The notes beneath the pieces were generated by a model, which worked only from the letters and a program-made list of their open reading frames with translations, searched no databases and was not told the origin of the DNA. Below are positions 8,469-19,241 of a stretch of DNA of 64,000 nt, piece after piece. This stretch comes from Anaerolineae bacterium (GTDB lineage: Bacteria; Chloroflexota; Anaerolineae; Aggregatilineales; JAFGMM01): assembly GCA_027494055.1 (NCBI GenBank), contig JAOSJO010000024.1, forward strand, positions 294,113-358,112, given 5' to 3'. Each line of letters opens with the position of its first letter. Positions within the stretch are counted from its first letter, which is position 1. The translations under genes were made by a program, and so were the position numbers.

Positions 8469-9479
8469 ATGGCAGACGTATCGCTGACGATCATCGGCTT
8501 GCGGCGCGTCGGCGTGTCGGTTGGGCTGGCGCTCAAGCGCTATCTCGAATCGCCTCGCGCGACGCACCGCTTTGTGATTACCGGCTCGGACCGCGAGCAG
8601 GACGCCGGCAAAGAGGCGGAGAAAATCGGCGCGATTGACCGGTATGTACGCAACCTCGGCGACGCCGTTGCCGGGGCGGACATTGTCTTCATCGACGCGA
8701 CGCTAACGGACTTGCGTGCGTACCTGCAGGCCATCGGGCCGCTGCTCAAAGCCGGCTGTGTGGTGCTCGAAGCCGCCCCGCTCAAGCAGCCGCCGATAGA
8801 GTGGGCGGCGCGGTATCTGCCGGAGAGCGCCTACCTCGTGGGGCTGGCCCCCGTCATCAACCCGGACCTGCTGTACACGGTTGCGGCGGACGAGCCGGGC
8901 GCCGCCAGCGCGGAATTGTTCGACAACGGCAACCTGTACATCGCGCCCGCGCCGTCGTGCCCTTCGGAGGCGGTCCAGTTGGCGTCTGACTGGGTCCAGC
9001 TGCTGGGCCTTGAGCCGCACTATCTGGAGCCGGCGGAGCACGACGGATTCGTCGCGGCGGTGGAGTTGTTGCCGATGGCGCTCGGCCTCACGCAGTTCAA
9101 CGTGGTGACCAGCGCACCAAGCTGGGCCGACCTGCGCCGCCTGACCAACCCGCCGTTTGCGCTGTCCACGGTATCCGTGCTCCAGAACCCGGCGGACCTG
9201 GCCGATCTGGTGGAGATGAACCGCGAGAACCTCCTGCACTACGTGGACCAGGCGGTTGAGCAGCTTGCGGCGCTGCGCGCCACCCTCAGCCGGGACGATA
9301 CGACCGCGCTGAAGGCGGCGCTCGGCGAGGCGTCATCCCGGTACGTGCAGTGGTTATCACAGCGCGAGACGGGAGACTGGCAGGACCGCGCGCGGGTTGA
9401 GACGCCCACGCTGCGCAGCAGCTTCTTGCAGGGCCTGTTTGGCAATCTCTTCACGCGCGGCAAGAAGGATGAGGATTAG
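8469..9479 (+). CDS. Prephenate/arogenate dehydrogenase-like protein (TyrA family fold)
   Basis: 336 residues. It has an N-terminal Rossmann-like domain beginning MADVSLTIIGLRRVGVSVG, then an all-helical dimerisation domain with VAAVELLPMALG and NRENLLHYVDQA, as in the TyrA/6-phosphogluconate dehydrogenase-like group. The dinucleotide-binding loop is odd: GLRRVGVSVG, where prephenate dehydrogenases usually have GLGLIGGS. The second of the three loop glycines is replaced by Arg. It is not next to other aromatic amino acid genes. It may act on a different 2-hydroxy- or carboxylate substrate. The start has GAGAGG upstream. Confidence 0.7.
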   Translation: MADVSLTIIGLRRVGVSVGLALKRYLESPRATHRFVITGSDREQDAGKEAEKIGAIDRYVRNLGDAVAGADIVFIDATLTDLRAYLQAIGPLLKAGCVVLEAAPLKQPPIEWAARYLPESAYLVGLAPVINPDLLYTVAADEPGAASAELFDNGNLYIAPAPSCPSEAVQLASDWVQLLGLEPHYLEPAEHDGFVAAVELLPMALGLTQFNVVTSAPSWADLRRLTNPPFALSTVSVLQNPADLADLVEMNRENLLHYVDQAVEQLAALRATLSRDDTTALKAALGEASSRYVQWLSQRETGDWQDRARVETPTLRSSFLQGLFGNLFTRGKKDED

Positions 9480-9484
9480 GGCTG

Positions 9485-9935
9485 GTGATGGGTACGCCGG
9501 TGTGGCTGATCGTTGAGGACGACCTGGAACTGCTGGAAGTGCTCCGCGCCATGTGCCGGCTCTGGGGCGTGGAGCCGTTGACCTTCGCTGACGGCGACGA
9601 GGCTGTGGCGTGGCTGGAGGCGGTCGCCAGCGGCGGGTACGGCGGCCCTCTGCCCGAAGCGGCCCTGCTCGACGTGCGCCTCCCCCGGCGAGAGCGGCCC
9701 GAACATCGGCGCGCGGATTCGCGCCATCCCTGCGCTGAGCGACGTGGCGATCCTCTTGATGACCGCCTACTGGATGTCGTCAGGCGACCGGCGGGAGACT
9801 ATCGCGCTCTGCAAGGCAGACCGGATGCTCGACAAACCGTTGCCGGATATGGACGACCTGAGGCAGATCATCGCGGAGACAGTCGCCGGGCGGCGCGCTG
9901 CTGCGCCGCCAGACGCGCAAGCGCCGTCGGCGTGA
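9485..9935 (+). CDS. Response regulator receiver (REC) protein, frameshifted
   Basis: A single receiver domain of about 150 residues with no output domain. WLIVEDDLELLEVL gives the acidic pair, LLDVRLP the phospho-accepting Asp, LMTAY the conserved Thr, and LDKPLPD the Lys-Pro. A run of five C near 9685, where four are expected, breaks the frame between the phosphorylation site and the second half. The second half continues in the next frame to 9935. GTG 9485 or ATG 9488 can start it. It may serve as a stand-alone phospho-switch for a partner elsewhere. A strong terminator follows. Confidence 0.85.
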
Positions 9936-9962
9936 CGGCGCGATCACAGTGCCAGGCTGACA

Positions 9963-9989
9963 GGGGGCGCGCCGCCCCCTTTTGTTTTT
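9963..9989. terminator. Rho-independent terminator
   Basis: Stem GGGGGCG/CGCCCCC with a 3-base loop, followed by TTTTGTTTTT. It ends the plus-strand REC gene and abuts the convergent FHA-REC gene. Confidence 0.85.
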
Positions 9990-10952
9990 CAGCGACCTTG
10001 CGGCGCGGCGCCGGTGGGCGAGCTGGCGCCTTTCAGCCCGCGTTTGGCGGGGTCGCCGATGAGCACGCGCACCGCGCGGGCAAGCTCGTCGTAGCCGACC
10101 GGCTTGCCGAGGTAAACGTCAGCGCCGGCGCGCATCCCCTCGCGCACGGCTTCGGGGCTGGTCTTCGCCGACACGATCACAATCGGCACATCGGCGGTGC
10201 GCAGGTCGCGGCGCAACAGACGGCAGACCTCCAGGCCGGAGAGGTCGGGCATCATCACGTCGAGCAGGATCAGGTCGGGCACGCTGGTCGAGATGGTGCG
10301 CATGGCGTCGCCGGTCGTCAGCGCCTGGCTGACGCGGTAGCCGTTCATCTCCAGAATGGTGCGGAAGATGTGCGCGAGTTCCGCATCGTCCTCCACGATC
10401 AGCACCTCTGGCGCGCGTGGCCGCCCGGTGCGCGAGTCTGTGAAGGGGTCGCGGCCTTTGGCGGCTTTCCTGGCGCGCGGGTTCTCTTCCTTGACCGTCT
10501 CGTGCGTGGGGACCATCGTAAACACGACCTCCACCCGCACCGAGCCGAACTCCAGGACATCCCCGTGCCGCAGGCGGTAGAGCTGCTCCGGGCGCAACTG
10601 GTAGCCGTTGAGCTTCGTGCCGTTGATGCTACTCAGATCGACGATATTTAACCTGTCCTGAGCGGCGCGGATCTCGGCGTGGCGGCGCGACACGCCGCCC
10701 CGATGCCGCCGTAGGGCGTGAGGTCAACGTCAGGGTAGAACTCGCTTTCGGGGTCAGAGCGGCCAATCACGATGGCGCCGGCGACATCCAGTTGGATCGA
10801 GATGGGGTGATCCACGACCCGCAACTGGATGACCCAGGGCGGTCCCCACGGGTGGTCGAGCGGCCCGGTGGGGCGGCCGGCCAGCTCCGGCGCCTCAGAG
10901 CCGTCGAGGCGGGCGGTCTGTCGTGCGTTCCTTTCCTCTTGTTCGTCCATTG
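9989..10952 (-). CDS. FHA-REC protein, frameshifted
   Basis: About 320 residues. The N-terminal FHA phosphothreonine-binding domain (about 20-145) shows IVIGRSD, SRRHAEI and LSSINGTKLNG, the conserved Gly-Arg, Ser-Arg-Arg-His and Asn. A basic linker leads to a C-terminal receiver domain (about 190-305) with VLIVEDDAEL, LILLDVMMPDLSG, VIVSAK and LGKPVGYDEL. Loss of one G in a GGG run near 10695 splits the FHA domain between two frames. FHA next to REC without a DNA-binding domain suggests a scaffold between Ser/Thr kinase signalling and two-component signalling. The start chosen is ATG 10952; a TTG at 10980 also opens the frame. Confidence 0.85.
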
Positions 10953-11093
10953 CCACCACCGGCGTCACGCGCGGAGCCAACTGCCGGGCAAATTGATGGG
11001 GTAGGGTACCGCACTTCAGTATACAGAATTCCGCGCTTCAATACCAGCGCGCCGCACCTCAGGAGTCCGTCATGGTCGCCCCGCTGCCGGCGC

Positions 11094-14000
11094 TCACGCG
11101 GCTTTGTCAGCGTTCCTGGCCGGCCTCCCTCCCCTGAACCGCGCCGAGAAGTCGTCAAGCAGGCTGTACACGATGGGCACGACGAGCAGCGTCAGGAAGG
11201 TGCTGGTCGTCAGGCCGCCGATGACGACGGTGCCAAGCTCGGCGGCGACGATGGCCCCGCCGGGACCCATGAGCTGCGCGGCCAGCGGGATGAGCGCGAA
11301 GATCGCCGCGAGCGCCGTCATCAGGATCGGGCGCAGGCGAGTCTGCGCGCCCTCCACGAGCGCGGTATGCGCATCCATGCCGTGTTCCTTGCGGTTCTGC
11401 TGTACGCGGTCGATGAGCACGATGGCGTTGGTCACCACGATCCCCACCAGCATCAGCAGGCCCACCATCGCCGACAGGCCGAGCACGCGGTCTGTGAGCC
11501 ACAGCGCAATCGCCGCACCCACGACCGCAAGCGGCAGGCTGAACAGAATGGTGAACGGGTGCAGGAACGACCGGAACGTGAACACCATGACGAAGTACAC
11601 CACGATGATCGCCAGCCCCATCGAGGTGATGATCTGCGAGAAGCCGGAGGTCTGGACCTCGGTTACGAAGCCCTCGCTCACCTGTACCTCATCGGTCAGG
11701 CCCTTGTCGGCCAGCATGGCGACCACAGTGTCCTTGGCAATCGCCGTCACGCCGAGCGTGTCCGCGGTCTCGAATTCGGCAGTGTACTGCACCGCCGACT
11801 CGCCATCGATGCGCAGGATCGCCGACTCGCCGGCCTGGCTGGCGAGTTCCAGCGAGCTGGAGATGTTGGCGACGCCTTCAATGCCCCTCAGCGCGGCGGC
11901 GACGTCGGGATCGATCTCGCGCAGCAGGTCGGGATCGCCGCTAAGCACAAGGTTCAGGCCGCCAAAGCCGGTCTCGGAGATCGTCGCAGCGGAGACGGTC
12001 ACGTTCTCCGGGCCGAAGATGTCCTCGGCGCGGGCGCGGACCTCGCCGGCCAGCGCGTCCAGGTCGTGGCCCTGCGTCACCGCGACTGTGATCTGCGAGA
12101 CCGCCTGGTCAACCCCCCGCCGCCAACCAGCGCCTCCAGGCTTGCGCCGCCGCTACCGATGACGGACTGGTAGGTCTCGACGATACCCTCATCTTTTAGC
12201 GTCTGGAAGTAGGTCTCCATTTCGCGCACCATCTCGTTGTTCTGGATGATGCCCGTGCCCTGCGGGAGGCTCACATCCACGGTGACCTGCGGCTCGCCGA
12301 TGGGCGGGATGAACGTCCGGGGGCGGTTCGCGAGCAGGGCCATGCTCGCGATAAACAGCACGCCGGCGATGGCAAGCACGAGCGCGCGATGGCTCAACGC
12401 CCATTCGAGCAACGGCGTGTAGATGCGAAGCAAGCCGCGCCGCTTCTCCACGTCGGAGATGATGTGCCCACCCTCTACGACCTGCTCATGTCCAGGCGCG
12501 TCATGCGCGTGGAGGAACTGCCGCGCCAGCACCGGGATCGCCGTGATTGCCACGACGAACGACGCGCCGAGCGCATACGTAACCGCGAGGCCGAACGGCA
12601 GGAAGAACGCCCCGATGAGGCCGCCGGTCAGGCCGATGGGCAGGAACACCACGACCGTCGTCACGGTGGATGCGAAGATCGCGATGGACACCTCGCGCGT
12701 GCCGTGCAGCGCGGCCTTGCGCACGTCCTCGCCCAGGTGCGCGCGGCGGTAGATGTTTTCAAGCACCACGATGGAGTCGTCGACGACGCGGCCAATGGCG
12801 ACGGTGAGACCCGACAGCGTCATGATGTTGAGCGTGACGGTTGCCGGGAAGAAGTTGATGAGGAAATCCCAGATACCGCCCTGGCTCGCGGCCAGCGGCT
12901 CCAACAACTGGTGCATGAACGGCGGCACCCACAACATCAACGAGAGCGCAATCGCGACGCTGAGCGGGATGCTGATGGCCGTGACGATGGTGCTGCGCCA
13001 GTTGCGGTTGAGGAAGAAGAAGATCACGATCACAGCGAAGATCGCGCCCAGGCCGCCCTCGCGGGTCACCCCCGCTGATGGACTCCTCGATGAAGCTGGC
13101 CTGCTCGAACCCAACCTCGATCTCGACGCCGGCAAGCTCGGCTTTGAGCGCGTCGAGCGCCTCGAAAAGGTCATGCGAGGCCGCGACCGTGTTTGCGTCG
13201 CCGTCCTTGAACGCGATGAGGAGCAGGCTGCCCTGTCCGTTGGTGCGCGTGACCGCGTTGCTGGGGATGAAGGCGTTGGCGGCGATCTCCTGGTACTGCT
13301 CTGGCAGCGTTGCAAGTGTCTCTTGCGCGAAGAGGCTGAGCACCGCCGGGTCGAGCTTGTCCAGGAAGCCGTCTTCATGCTCCATCAGATAGGCGATGAT
13401 TTCGGGCGTCAGGTCGCCGTAGAGCGCCTTGGCTGTGTCCGCGTCGAACTGGAGGATGACGTTCAGGAACCCCGCTGCGCCGAACTGGTTGTTCACGAGG
13501 TCGGCGGCGGTCTTCGGGAGGCGCGGGTCGTTCCACGTGGCGGGCATCGCGGGCGAGCTGCCGCTTGCCGCCCCGTTGCCGCCCGCGCCGAGGCCGCCCG
13601 CGCTGGCGGCAAGCGCGTCGAGTTCATCGCGCAGGTCTTCGGGGAGGTCATCCACATAGGCGGGCGGGAGCGCGGCCAGCGCCTCAGGCGTGAGGCGCAT
13701 CAGCGCCGCCGGCGGGAGCGCGTTGAAAACGTCCGGCAGGAAGGAGCCGATGCTGCTCACCAGTTCAGGCGAGATGTCCTCCGGGCCGCAGAGCCGGGTC
13801 CCGCCAAGGAGCGGTTGGCGCGCCAGCAGCGTGAAGAAGGGCGGCAGGTCGCCGCCTTCCTCGGCAGCGGCGGCAAGCGCGCCTACCCCACCGACGGCCT
13901 CGGCGCGCTCATCGATCACGGCGCGCGTCGCCTCGTCCAGGCCGGCGACAAAATCAGCCGGGAGCCAGCCCAGTGTCTCAACCGGGACCTGCGCCCACGT

Positions 14001-15677
14001 GTCGGCGTCGAGCGGGCTGAGCAGTTGCACGCCCGCGCCGCCCGGCGCCAGGGCAGCCAGCGCCGCGACGATTTCCGGCGTCAGGTCTTCCGGCCCGTCC
14101 AGCGCCAGTGGCAGGCCGAACTGCTGGCCGAGCGTGGTGAACAGGTGGAAGTAGACGGGCAGCTTGCCCGCCTCGGCGGCCTCGCGCGCCGCTTGGCCGG
14201 CCTCTGTGAAGCGGGTCTCGGCAGCGATGCGCGCGTCGGCGCGCGCTTTGAGCGTTTCGTTCATGCCGGCGGCGTAGTCCGGCGGCAGCCACGCAAGCGT
14301 GTCGGCGGGCAGCGCCTCGACCGCCGCCTCGACACGCAGTTCGTTGAGCAGGCCCTCCCGCGTCACCAGGGGCACGCCCAGCCCATCGACCAGCGCCAGC
14401 ACCAGGTTGGTGAGTTCGGGCGTCAGGTCTTCATAGTCTTCCACCGCCTGCCCACCCAGCGCCGCGCCTATCTGCCCCCGATGAGCTTCCAGAAGGGCGT
14501 GGCGATGGGCGTCCCGCCGCCTTCGCCGGGGTTGTCGGGCGCGGAATTGTCCTCGGCGGCGGCGACTTCGGTGAAGTCCGACTCGCCCGGCAGGACCTGT
14601 CCGCCCTGTACGGTGATCTCGGCGACGCCCTCGACGGACTCAAGCCGAGGGACGATCTCATCCTCGACCAGGTTGCGCAGTTCCGCCTGGGTGAAGTCGC
14701 CGCTGATGCTAATAAAGGCCAGAGGCAGGTCGGCGAAGCTGAAGGTGATCAACTGCGGCGGCGAGGCGCGCCACCCAGATGGCAGGTCAGTCGCCGGGTC
14801 GGGCGAGGCCTTGCCGGCAATCACGGCGTCAAGCTGCTGGCGGCTGCACGCGCCCATGCCGGCGGTGAGTTCCGCGGGCAGTGCCTGGATGACGTCCGGG
14901 GACATGGCAAAGAGGTAGCTCTCGACCAGTTCGCCGCCGTTGTTGCGGAAGTGATCGACCATCGTGGGTGCGACATCTAGGATGCGCGCGACCGTCTCCG
15001 GGGTCAGGTCGCTGGTGCGCGCGATGCCGGTCCAGCTTTGCGGGAGCGCGACCGCTGGGGCCGGCGCTTGCCGCCCCTCGGCGATGTCGATCACCGCCGC
15101 GCGCGTCGCGGCCGGCAGGCCGTCGATGAAATCGTCGGGAAGCGCGCCAGCGGCCTCCGGCGAGAGGCTGTGCAGGTGGCTGGCGGTCAGGTCGTCGAAC
15201 AGGAACGGCCAGCGCGCGCTGGCTTCTTCGATAGCGGCTGGGGTCAGGTCGGCAGTGGTGCGGAGCTTCCGCACGTCCACCGAGTCCCACAGGCGCGCCA
15301 GCCCAGACTCGGCCCAGACCGCGCCGTTGCCTTCCCTGATTGCGTCGCGCAGCGCTTCCTGGTTGATGCCGAACTCGCTGCTGAGCTGGAGGAAGCTGAA
15401 CCCACCGCCGGTGGTCGATTGCACGTTGGATACGCCCTCAACTGATGCCGCCCGCTCTTCCATGGGGATGGTGAGCAGGTTGACCAGCTCCTCCGCCGTC
15501 ATTCCAGAAGCCTGGAGGAGCACATACGCCTGGGGATGTCGATGGGGGGAGCAGTTCCTGGTTGAAACGCGGGAAGGCCACGACACCCAGGATGAGGGCG
15601 AGAAGCGATAGCCCGATGGTAACGTAACGAAACCGCAACGATAACCGCGTGACGCCAGCAAACAGGTTCTTAAACAT
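11094..15677 (-). CDS. RND-family efflux transporter with large repeat-bearing extracytoplasmic insertions, frameshifted
   Basis: Proton-driven exporter related to HAE-type and SwrC/YerP pumps. TM1 is at residues 15-34. TM4 carries VVDDSIVVLEN with the Asp pair used for proton relay. TM10-11 carry GIVVTNAIVLID. Total length is about 1,527 codons, against roughly 1,050 for ordinary RND pumps. The extra length is in the first large loop, which spans about residues 35-870 where AcrB has about 300. It contains six related units starting with DLTPE or a variant, near residues 142, 223, 415, 528, 632 and 752, each with LP..(Y/F)..GL-like helices. Two units sit before, and four after, the PN2-like strand FISISGDFTQAEL. 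The second loop (about 230 residues) is short and appears to lack a docking domain. Frameshifts lie near 15545, 14470, 13070 and 12110, all in G/C runs. No membrane-fusion or TolC gene is adjacent. Confidence 0.88.
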
Positions 15678-15895
15678 TACAGGCTCGCTTTCCGATGTGG
15701 GCTGAGAAGTCCTCGGTGGACAGGGCCAGGCAACGCGGGGGATTATATCCGTATGCGCCAGGTGGCACAAAGACCATCGACGCCCCGCTGCTGACAGACA
15801 CATATCTGAGGTGCGCGCGAGCGCTCCTTATACCGAATACGCAGAAGCCGCACAGGCGTTGTGCGGCTCCGGTAGCAGAGTGCGGCTGGAGGCGC
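15678..15895. other. Intergenic region with hairpin
   Basis: 218 bases between two minus-strand genes. At 15846-15868 there is an inverted repeat AGCCGCACA / TGTGCGGCT, downstream of the glycosyltransferase gene. It lacks a clear T-tract, so termination is only possible. The rest presumably holds the promoter of the RND transporter; no clear boxes are recognised. Confidence 0.5.
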
Positions 15896-17183
15896 TCAGT
15901 CCCCCAGGCTCCGGTTGAGCAGCGCGACCAGCGCCTTCTCCAGGTTGGTGTAGGAGTAATGGTGGCGCGCGACCTCGAAGTTGTGCTCCACCATCTCATT
16001 GACGCGACCGGGGTCGTTCAGCACGGCCAGGGTCTGCTCAACGACTTCCTCGGTGATGTAGTCCTCAAACTCGATGACCTTGAAGCCCTTGGGGCGGATG
16101 TCGGTGCGGTAGATTTCGTAAGTGCTCATCACGAGCGGCCGGCAGAAGAAGATGGCTTCCAGAAAAGCATTGCCGAAGCCCTCAATGGTGGAGGGGTAGG
16201 TGATAAGGTCCGCAGACTGGTAGGCATCGGCGAGGGCGTAGACTTTGCGCCCCTTCCGGCGTGCGGCCACGCTGGTGGTTGAAGATGTCGGCGGCAAGGC
16301 GCACGCTCACCCCCAGGAGGTCGATGTATTCGCGCAGATAAGCGGCGTAACTGGAGCCTTCGTCGCCCCAGGCGTGGGAGATCACGAGCGTCGCCGGGGC
16401 TTCCAGGCGCTTCGTCAGCTCGATGGCGCGCTCGATGCGCTTGCGCGGGACGATCCGCGTGGGCTGGAGGAGGAAGTACTCATCTGGCGCGATTTCCAGG
16501 GTCGCGCGGAGGTCGTCGGCGTAGCCGTCGGGTTGTGGCGGCGACGAATCGAAATCCATCACGTTGGGCACGACTACCGAGCTTGCCCCGGTTCGCAGGG
16601 CGAGCTGGCGCTGCGCGAAGCTGTTGATGACGATGTGGTTGACCGACGGCAGGACCGGCGGGAAGGCTGCGCGCAGGTAGTCTCCGGCGGCGTTGACTGC
16701 GTAGCGCGAACGCTCCCAGGCGAAGTCGTGATGGTGACCGAGGGTGGGGATCCGCGTTTCGGCGATCATTTCTGTCAGCGCGAGGCCAAGCGGTACGTTC
16801 ATCGGGATTGCCAGGGCGTTTTCGACGATGAGAAGCTGCAGATCGAACCGGCGCACGAACTGGTCTAGGTGGCGCTTGAGGTGATTCTTGAGCTTCTCGA
16901 TGGTCTCGGAGGTTTCGGGGCGGCGGATGTAGTCGTCGAACAGATCGACAGTCAGGTCGCGGATGGTCGGGTGGTCGAAATGGGCCTCTTCCACGACGTA
17001 AGAGTGATCGTCCGGCCACTCCGACTCGTCGGCGAAGAAGAAACACTCGTGTCCCAGGTGTGAGAGCACCTTCACCCACTTCGCGGTCTCCAGCGAGACG
17101 CCGTCCGTTCCGGAGAGCCGGGTCGATATGAAGCCGATGCGCGCCGGCGAGTCAGTCACGGTGTCCTCGCTCTTTTGTTCCAT
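15896..17183 (-). CDS. Glycosyltransferase family 4 protein, frameshifted
   Basis: About 428 residues. The N-terminal GT-B domain begins RIGFISTRLSGTDGVSLE, a nucleotide-sugar transferase entry loop. The C-terminal domain has VPNVMDF, LLQPTRIVPRKRIERAIEL and the donor-binding TYPSTIEGFGNAFLEAI with the catalytic E-x7-E arrangement (EGFGNAFLE) of retaining GT4 enzymes. A run of four G near 16253, where three are expected, shifts the frame; the remaining 120 residues continue in the next frame. ATG 17183 is used, as the longer ORF start lacks a ribosome site. The sugar and acceptor are unknown; the protein is cytosolic. Confidence 0.85.
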
Positions 17184-17322
17184 GGCGTGGCGGCGGTCGA
17201 AATGAAAAGCCCTGCTCCCAATGCTACACGACCCCGCGCGCGTCGCCAAGCGGGCGACGCCTCAGGGGGCGCAGGTGGCCGTATGGCGTTGTCTCTTAGA
17301 AGGGTCGGGCGGGAGTTGGGTA

Positions 17323-17349
17323 GGGGGCGCACTCAGGGCGTGCGCCCCC
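17323..17349. terminator. Hairpin after the GltD-like gene
   Basis: Perfect 10-bp stem GGGGGCGCAC / GTGCGCCCCC with a 7-base loop, 13 bases beyond the stop of the minus-strand oxidoreductase gene. There is no U-rich tail, so it is a probable but not certain terminator. Confidence 0.55.
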
Positions 17350-17361
17350 GTGGACGGCTGG

Positions 17362-18861
17362 TTAGGTCTCGTTCATCAGGTAGAGGTGTATCGACTGGGC
17401 AGCGTGCAGCCCGGCGCGGATGGCGGTGCTCACCAGGTCCGGGCCGTGGACGGCGTCGCCGCCGGCCCACACGTTGGTGAGGCTAGTCCTGCCCGTCTCC
17501 GGGTCGGCGGTGATGAGGCCCCAGTCGTGCGTCTCCAGGTCGGGCACAGTCTTGCCGAGCGTATCATCCGGCCAGTAGCCGAGCGCAAGGATGGCGGTGT
17601 CGGCAGGGACGGTGTACTCCGAGCCTTCGATCTTGATCGGTCGGCGTCGCCCGCTTTCGTCTGGCGCGCCCAGTTCCATCTTGACGAACTCAATCGCGCT
17701 GAGCTTGCCGTGCTCGTCGCCGATGAAGCGCACCGGCGCGGTGAGCCATTCGAACTGCGCGCCCTCCTCGCGGGCGTTTTCGCGCTCGGCGCGGCAGCCG
17801 GGCATCTCTGCCTCGGTGCGGCGATACGCGCACGTTACCGCGAGGTCGTAGCCATGCGCCATCTGCAGCCGCAGTGACGAGCGCACGCAGTCCATCGCCG
17901 TGTCGCCGCCGCCGACCACGTACACGCGCCGCCCGATGTCCGGCTTGCCCTGCGCCGCCAGGGCCGGCGGCTGCAACTCGAGCGGGACGTTGGCGCGGAT
18001 GAGGAACTCGCCCGCCTGGTACACGCCCTCCAGGTCGGCGCCGTCGAAGCGCGCCGTCGCATCGACGTTCGCGCCGACGCCGATGAATACGGCCTCGTAC
18101 TGCTTGCGCAGGTCGTCGAGCATGATGTCCACGCCGACTTTCGTGTTCGGGATGAACGTGATGCCGATTTTCTTCAACTGCTCGACTTTCTCGACGACTC
18201 GGCTCTTTTCGAGCTTGAACGCGGGGATGCCGTAGATCAGAAGCCCGCCGGGGAACGGGTTGGCGTCGTAGACGGTGACGGCGTGCCCCTTGCGGCGGAG
18301 TATCTCGGCCACGGCGAGGCCCGACGGCCCGCCGCCGACGATTGCGACGCGCTTGCCGGTGTCGGGCGCGACCTCGCCGAGCGGGATGCCCTCCATGGCG
18401 TACTGGTATTCGAGGAGGAACTTCTCGATCTTGCCGATGCGCACGTGCTGGTCGTTGGGGCCGCCGCCCTGGGTGCAGGAGCCTTCGCAGAGGCGTTCCT
18501 GGGGGCACACCCGGCTGCAAATCTCCGGCATAGGGCTGGTCTTGCGGAAGACGTTGGCCGCCTCAATGAACCGGCCCTGCTCGGTGAGGCGCAGGGCGGT
18601 CGGGATGTCGTTACCGAGGGGGCAGGCAAGCTGGCACGGAGCGGGATCGGGGCACTGGATGCAGCGCCCGGCCTCGATGCACGCGATCTCCGTTTCGTAG
18701 AGCAGGTAGATTTCGTTGAAGTTGGTGAGGCGTTTCTGGGCCTCCTCTTTGACGACCGGCTGCATGGGCCGCTTGGCGCGTGCCTTGCGGTCGATGTCCA
18801 GCTCGGAGCGGTCGACGGCCAGCAAAGGGTCAGCGGAATCGGGTGGCGTATGCTGCGGCAT
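17362..18861 (-). CDS. NAD(P)-dependent oxidoreductase, glutamate synthase small-subunit (GltD) type
   Basis: 499 residues, intact. The N-terminal Fe-S domain has Cys clusters CIQCPDPAPCQLACP and CSRVCPQERLCEGSC (about residues 65-130). It then has an FAD-binding GGGPSGLAVAEILRRKG (about 172-188), the GltD signature GGLLIYGIPAFKLEK, and an NAD(P)-binding VVGGGDTAMDCVRSSLR (about 315-331). The family moves electrons from NAD(P)H through FAD and Fe-S to a partner such as GltB, or serves related dehydrogenases. No large subunit is adjacent, so the partner is unknown. Divergent or isolated GltD homologues are common in anaerobes. Confidence 0.88.
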   Translation of the reverse strand: MPQHTPPDSADPLLAVDRSELDIDRKARAKRPMQPVVKEEAQKRLTNFNEIYLLYETEIACIEAGRCIQCPDPAPCQLACPLGNDIPTALRLTEQGRFIEAANVFRKTSPMPEICSRVCPQERLCEGSCTQGGGPNDQHVRIGKIEKFLLEYQYAMEGIPLGEVAPDTGKRVAIVGGGPSGLAVAEILRRKGHAVTVYDANPFPGGLLIYGIPAFKLEKSRVVEKVEQLKKIGITFIPNTKVGVDIMLDDLRKQYEAVFIGVGANVDATARFDGADLEGVYQAGEFLIRANVPLELQPPALAAQGKPDIGRRVYVVGGGDTAMDCVRSSLRLQMAHGYDLAVTCAYRRTEAEMPGCRAERENAREEGAQFEWLTAPVRFIGDEHGKLSAIEFVKMELGAPDESGRRRPIKIEGSEYTVPADTAILALGYWPDDTLGKTVPDLETHDWGLITADPETGRTSLTNVWAGGDAVHGPDLVSTAIRAGLHAAQSIHLYLMNET

Positions 18862-19241
18862 CTGTGACGTTTCTCCTCATGTGTCCTGGCAGAACCGAAG
18901 GCCGATGGGCATAATGCGACTTCCCCAGTATTTGGGCCAGTTTTGGGCACTTTACACGCATTACCACGACGTGGTGGCCCCACGATTCAAAGTGAAGCGT
19001 ACTCCGCTATTGCCGATATCTCTAGTGAAATGTGTCACCAAATGCGCATAACATCAGTCGCAATTAACGGTGGCTCGGCGGCGGCGAGGCGTGTTTTCGT
19101 GTAGTCATCACCACACAAGACGGAAACGCCCCAAACTGACCTCCCCAAATCGAAAGCTCCCCGCGAACTTCACGCGCGCGGGGGCGCGGCAGGACAGTGC
19201 CAGAATAGCCTGACTTCCGGGCCTAACCCCGGTGTGGGGCG
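18862..19241. other. 380-base intergenic region
   Basis: Lies between two minus-strand genes. It is AT-richer than its neighbours in 18910-19130 and probably contains the promoter of the GltD-like gene. A short direct repeat TTGGGCCAG / TTTTGGGCAC lies at about 18932-18950. I see no convincing ORF, RNA gene or complete promoter. Confidence 0.5.

Noticed and set aside
12753..14918. A 721-codon open frame on the plus strand opposite the RND gene
   Set aside because: It is a GC-rich antisense frame with Arg/Gly-rich, non-protein-like sequence. The opposite strand encodes recognisable RND motifs throughout.
11094..15677. Programmed ribosomal frameshifting in the RND and other genes
   Set aside because: Breaks go in both directions, are many per gene and sit in simple G/C runs without conserved slippery site and structure, so sequencing error is the simpler reading.
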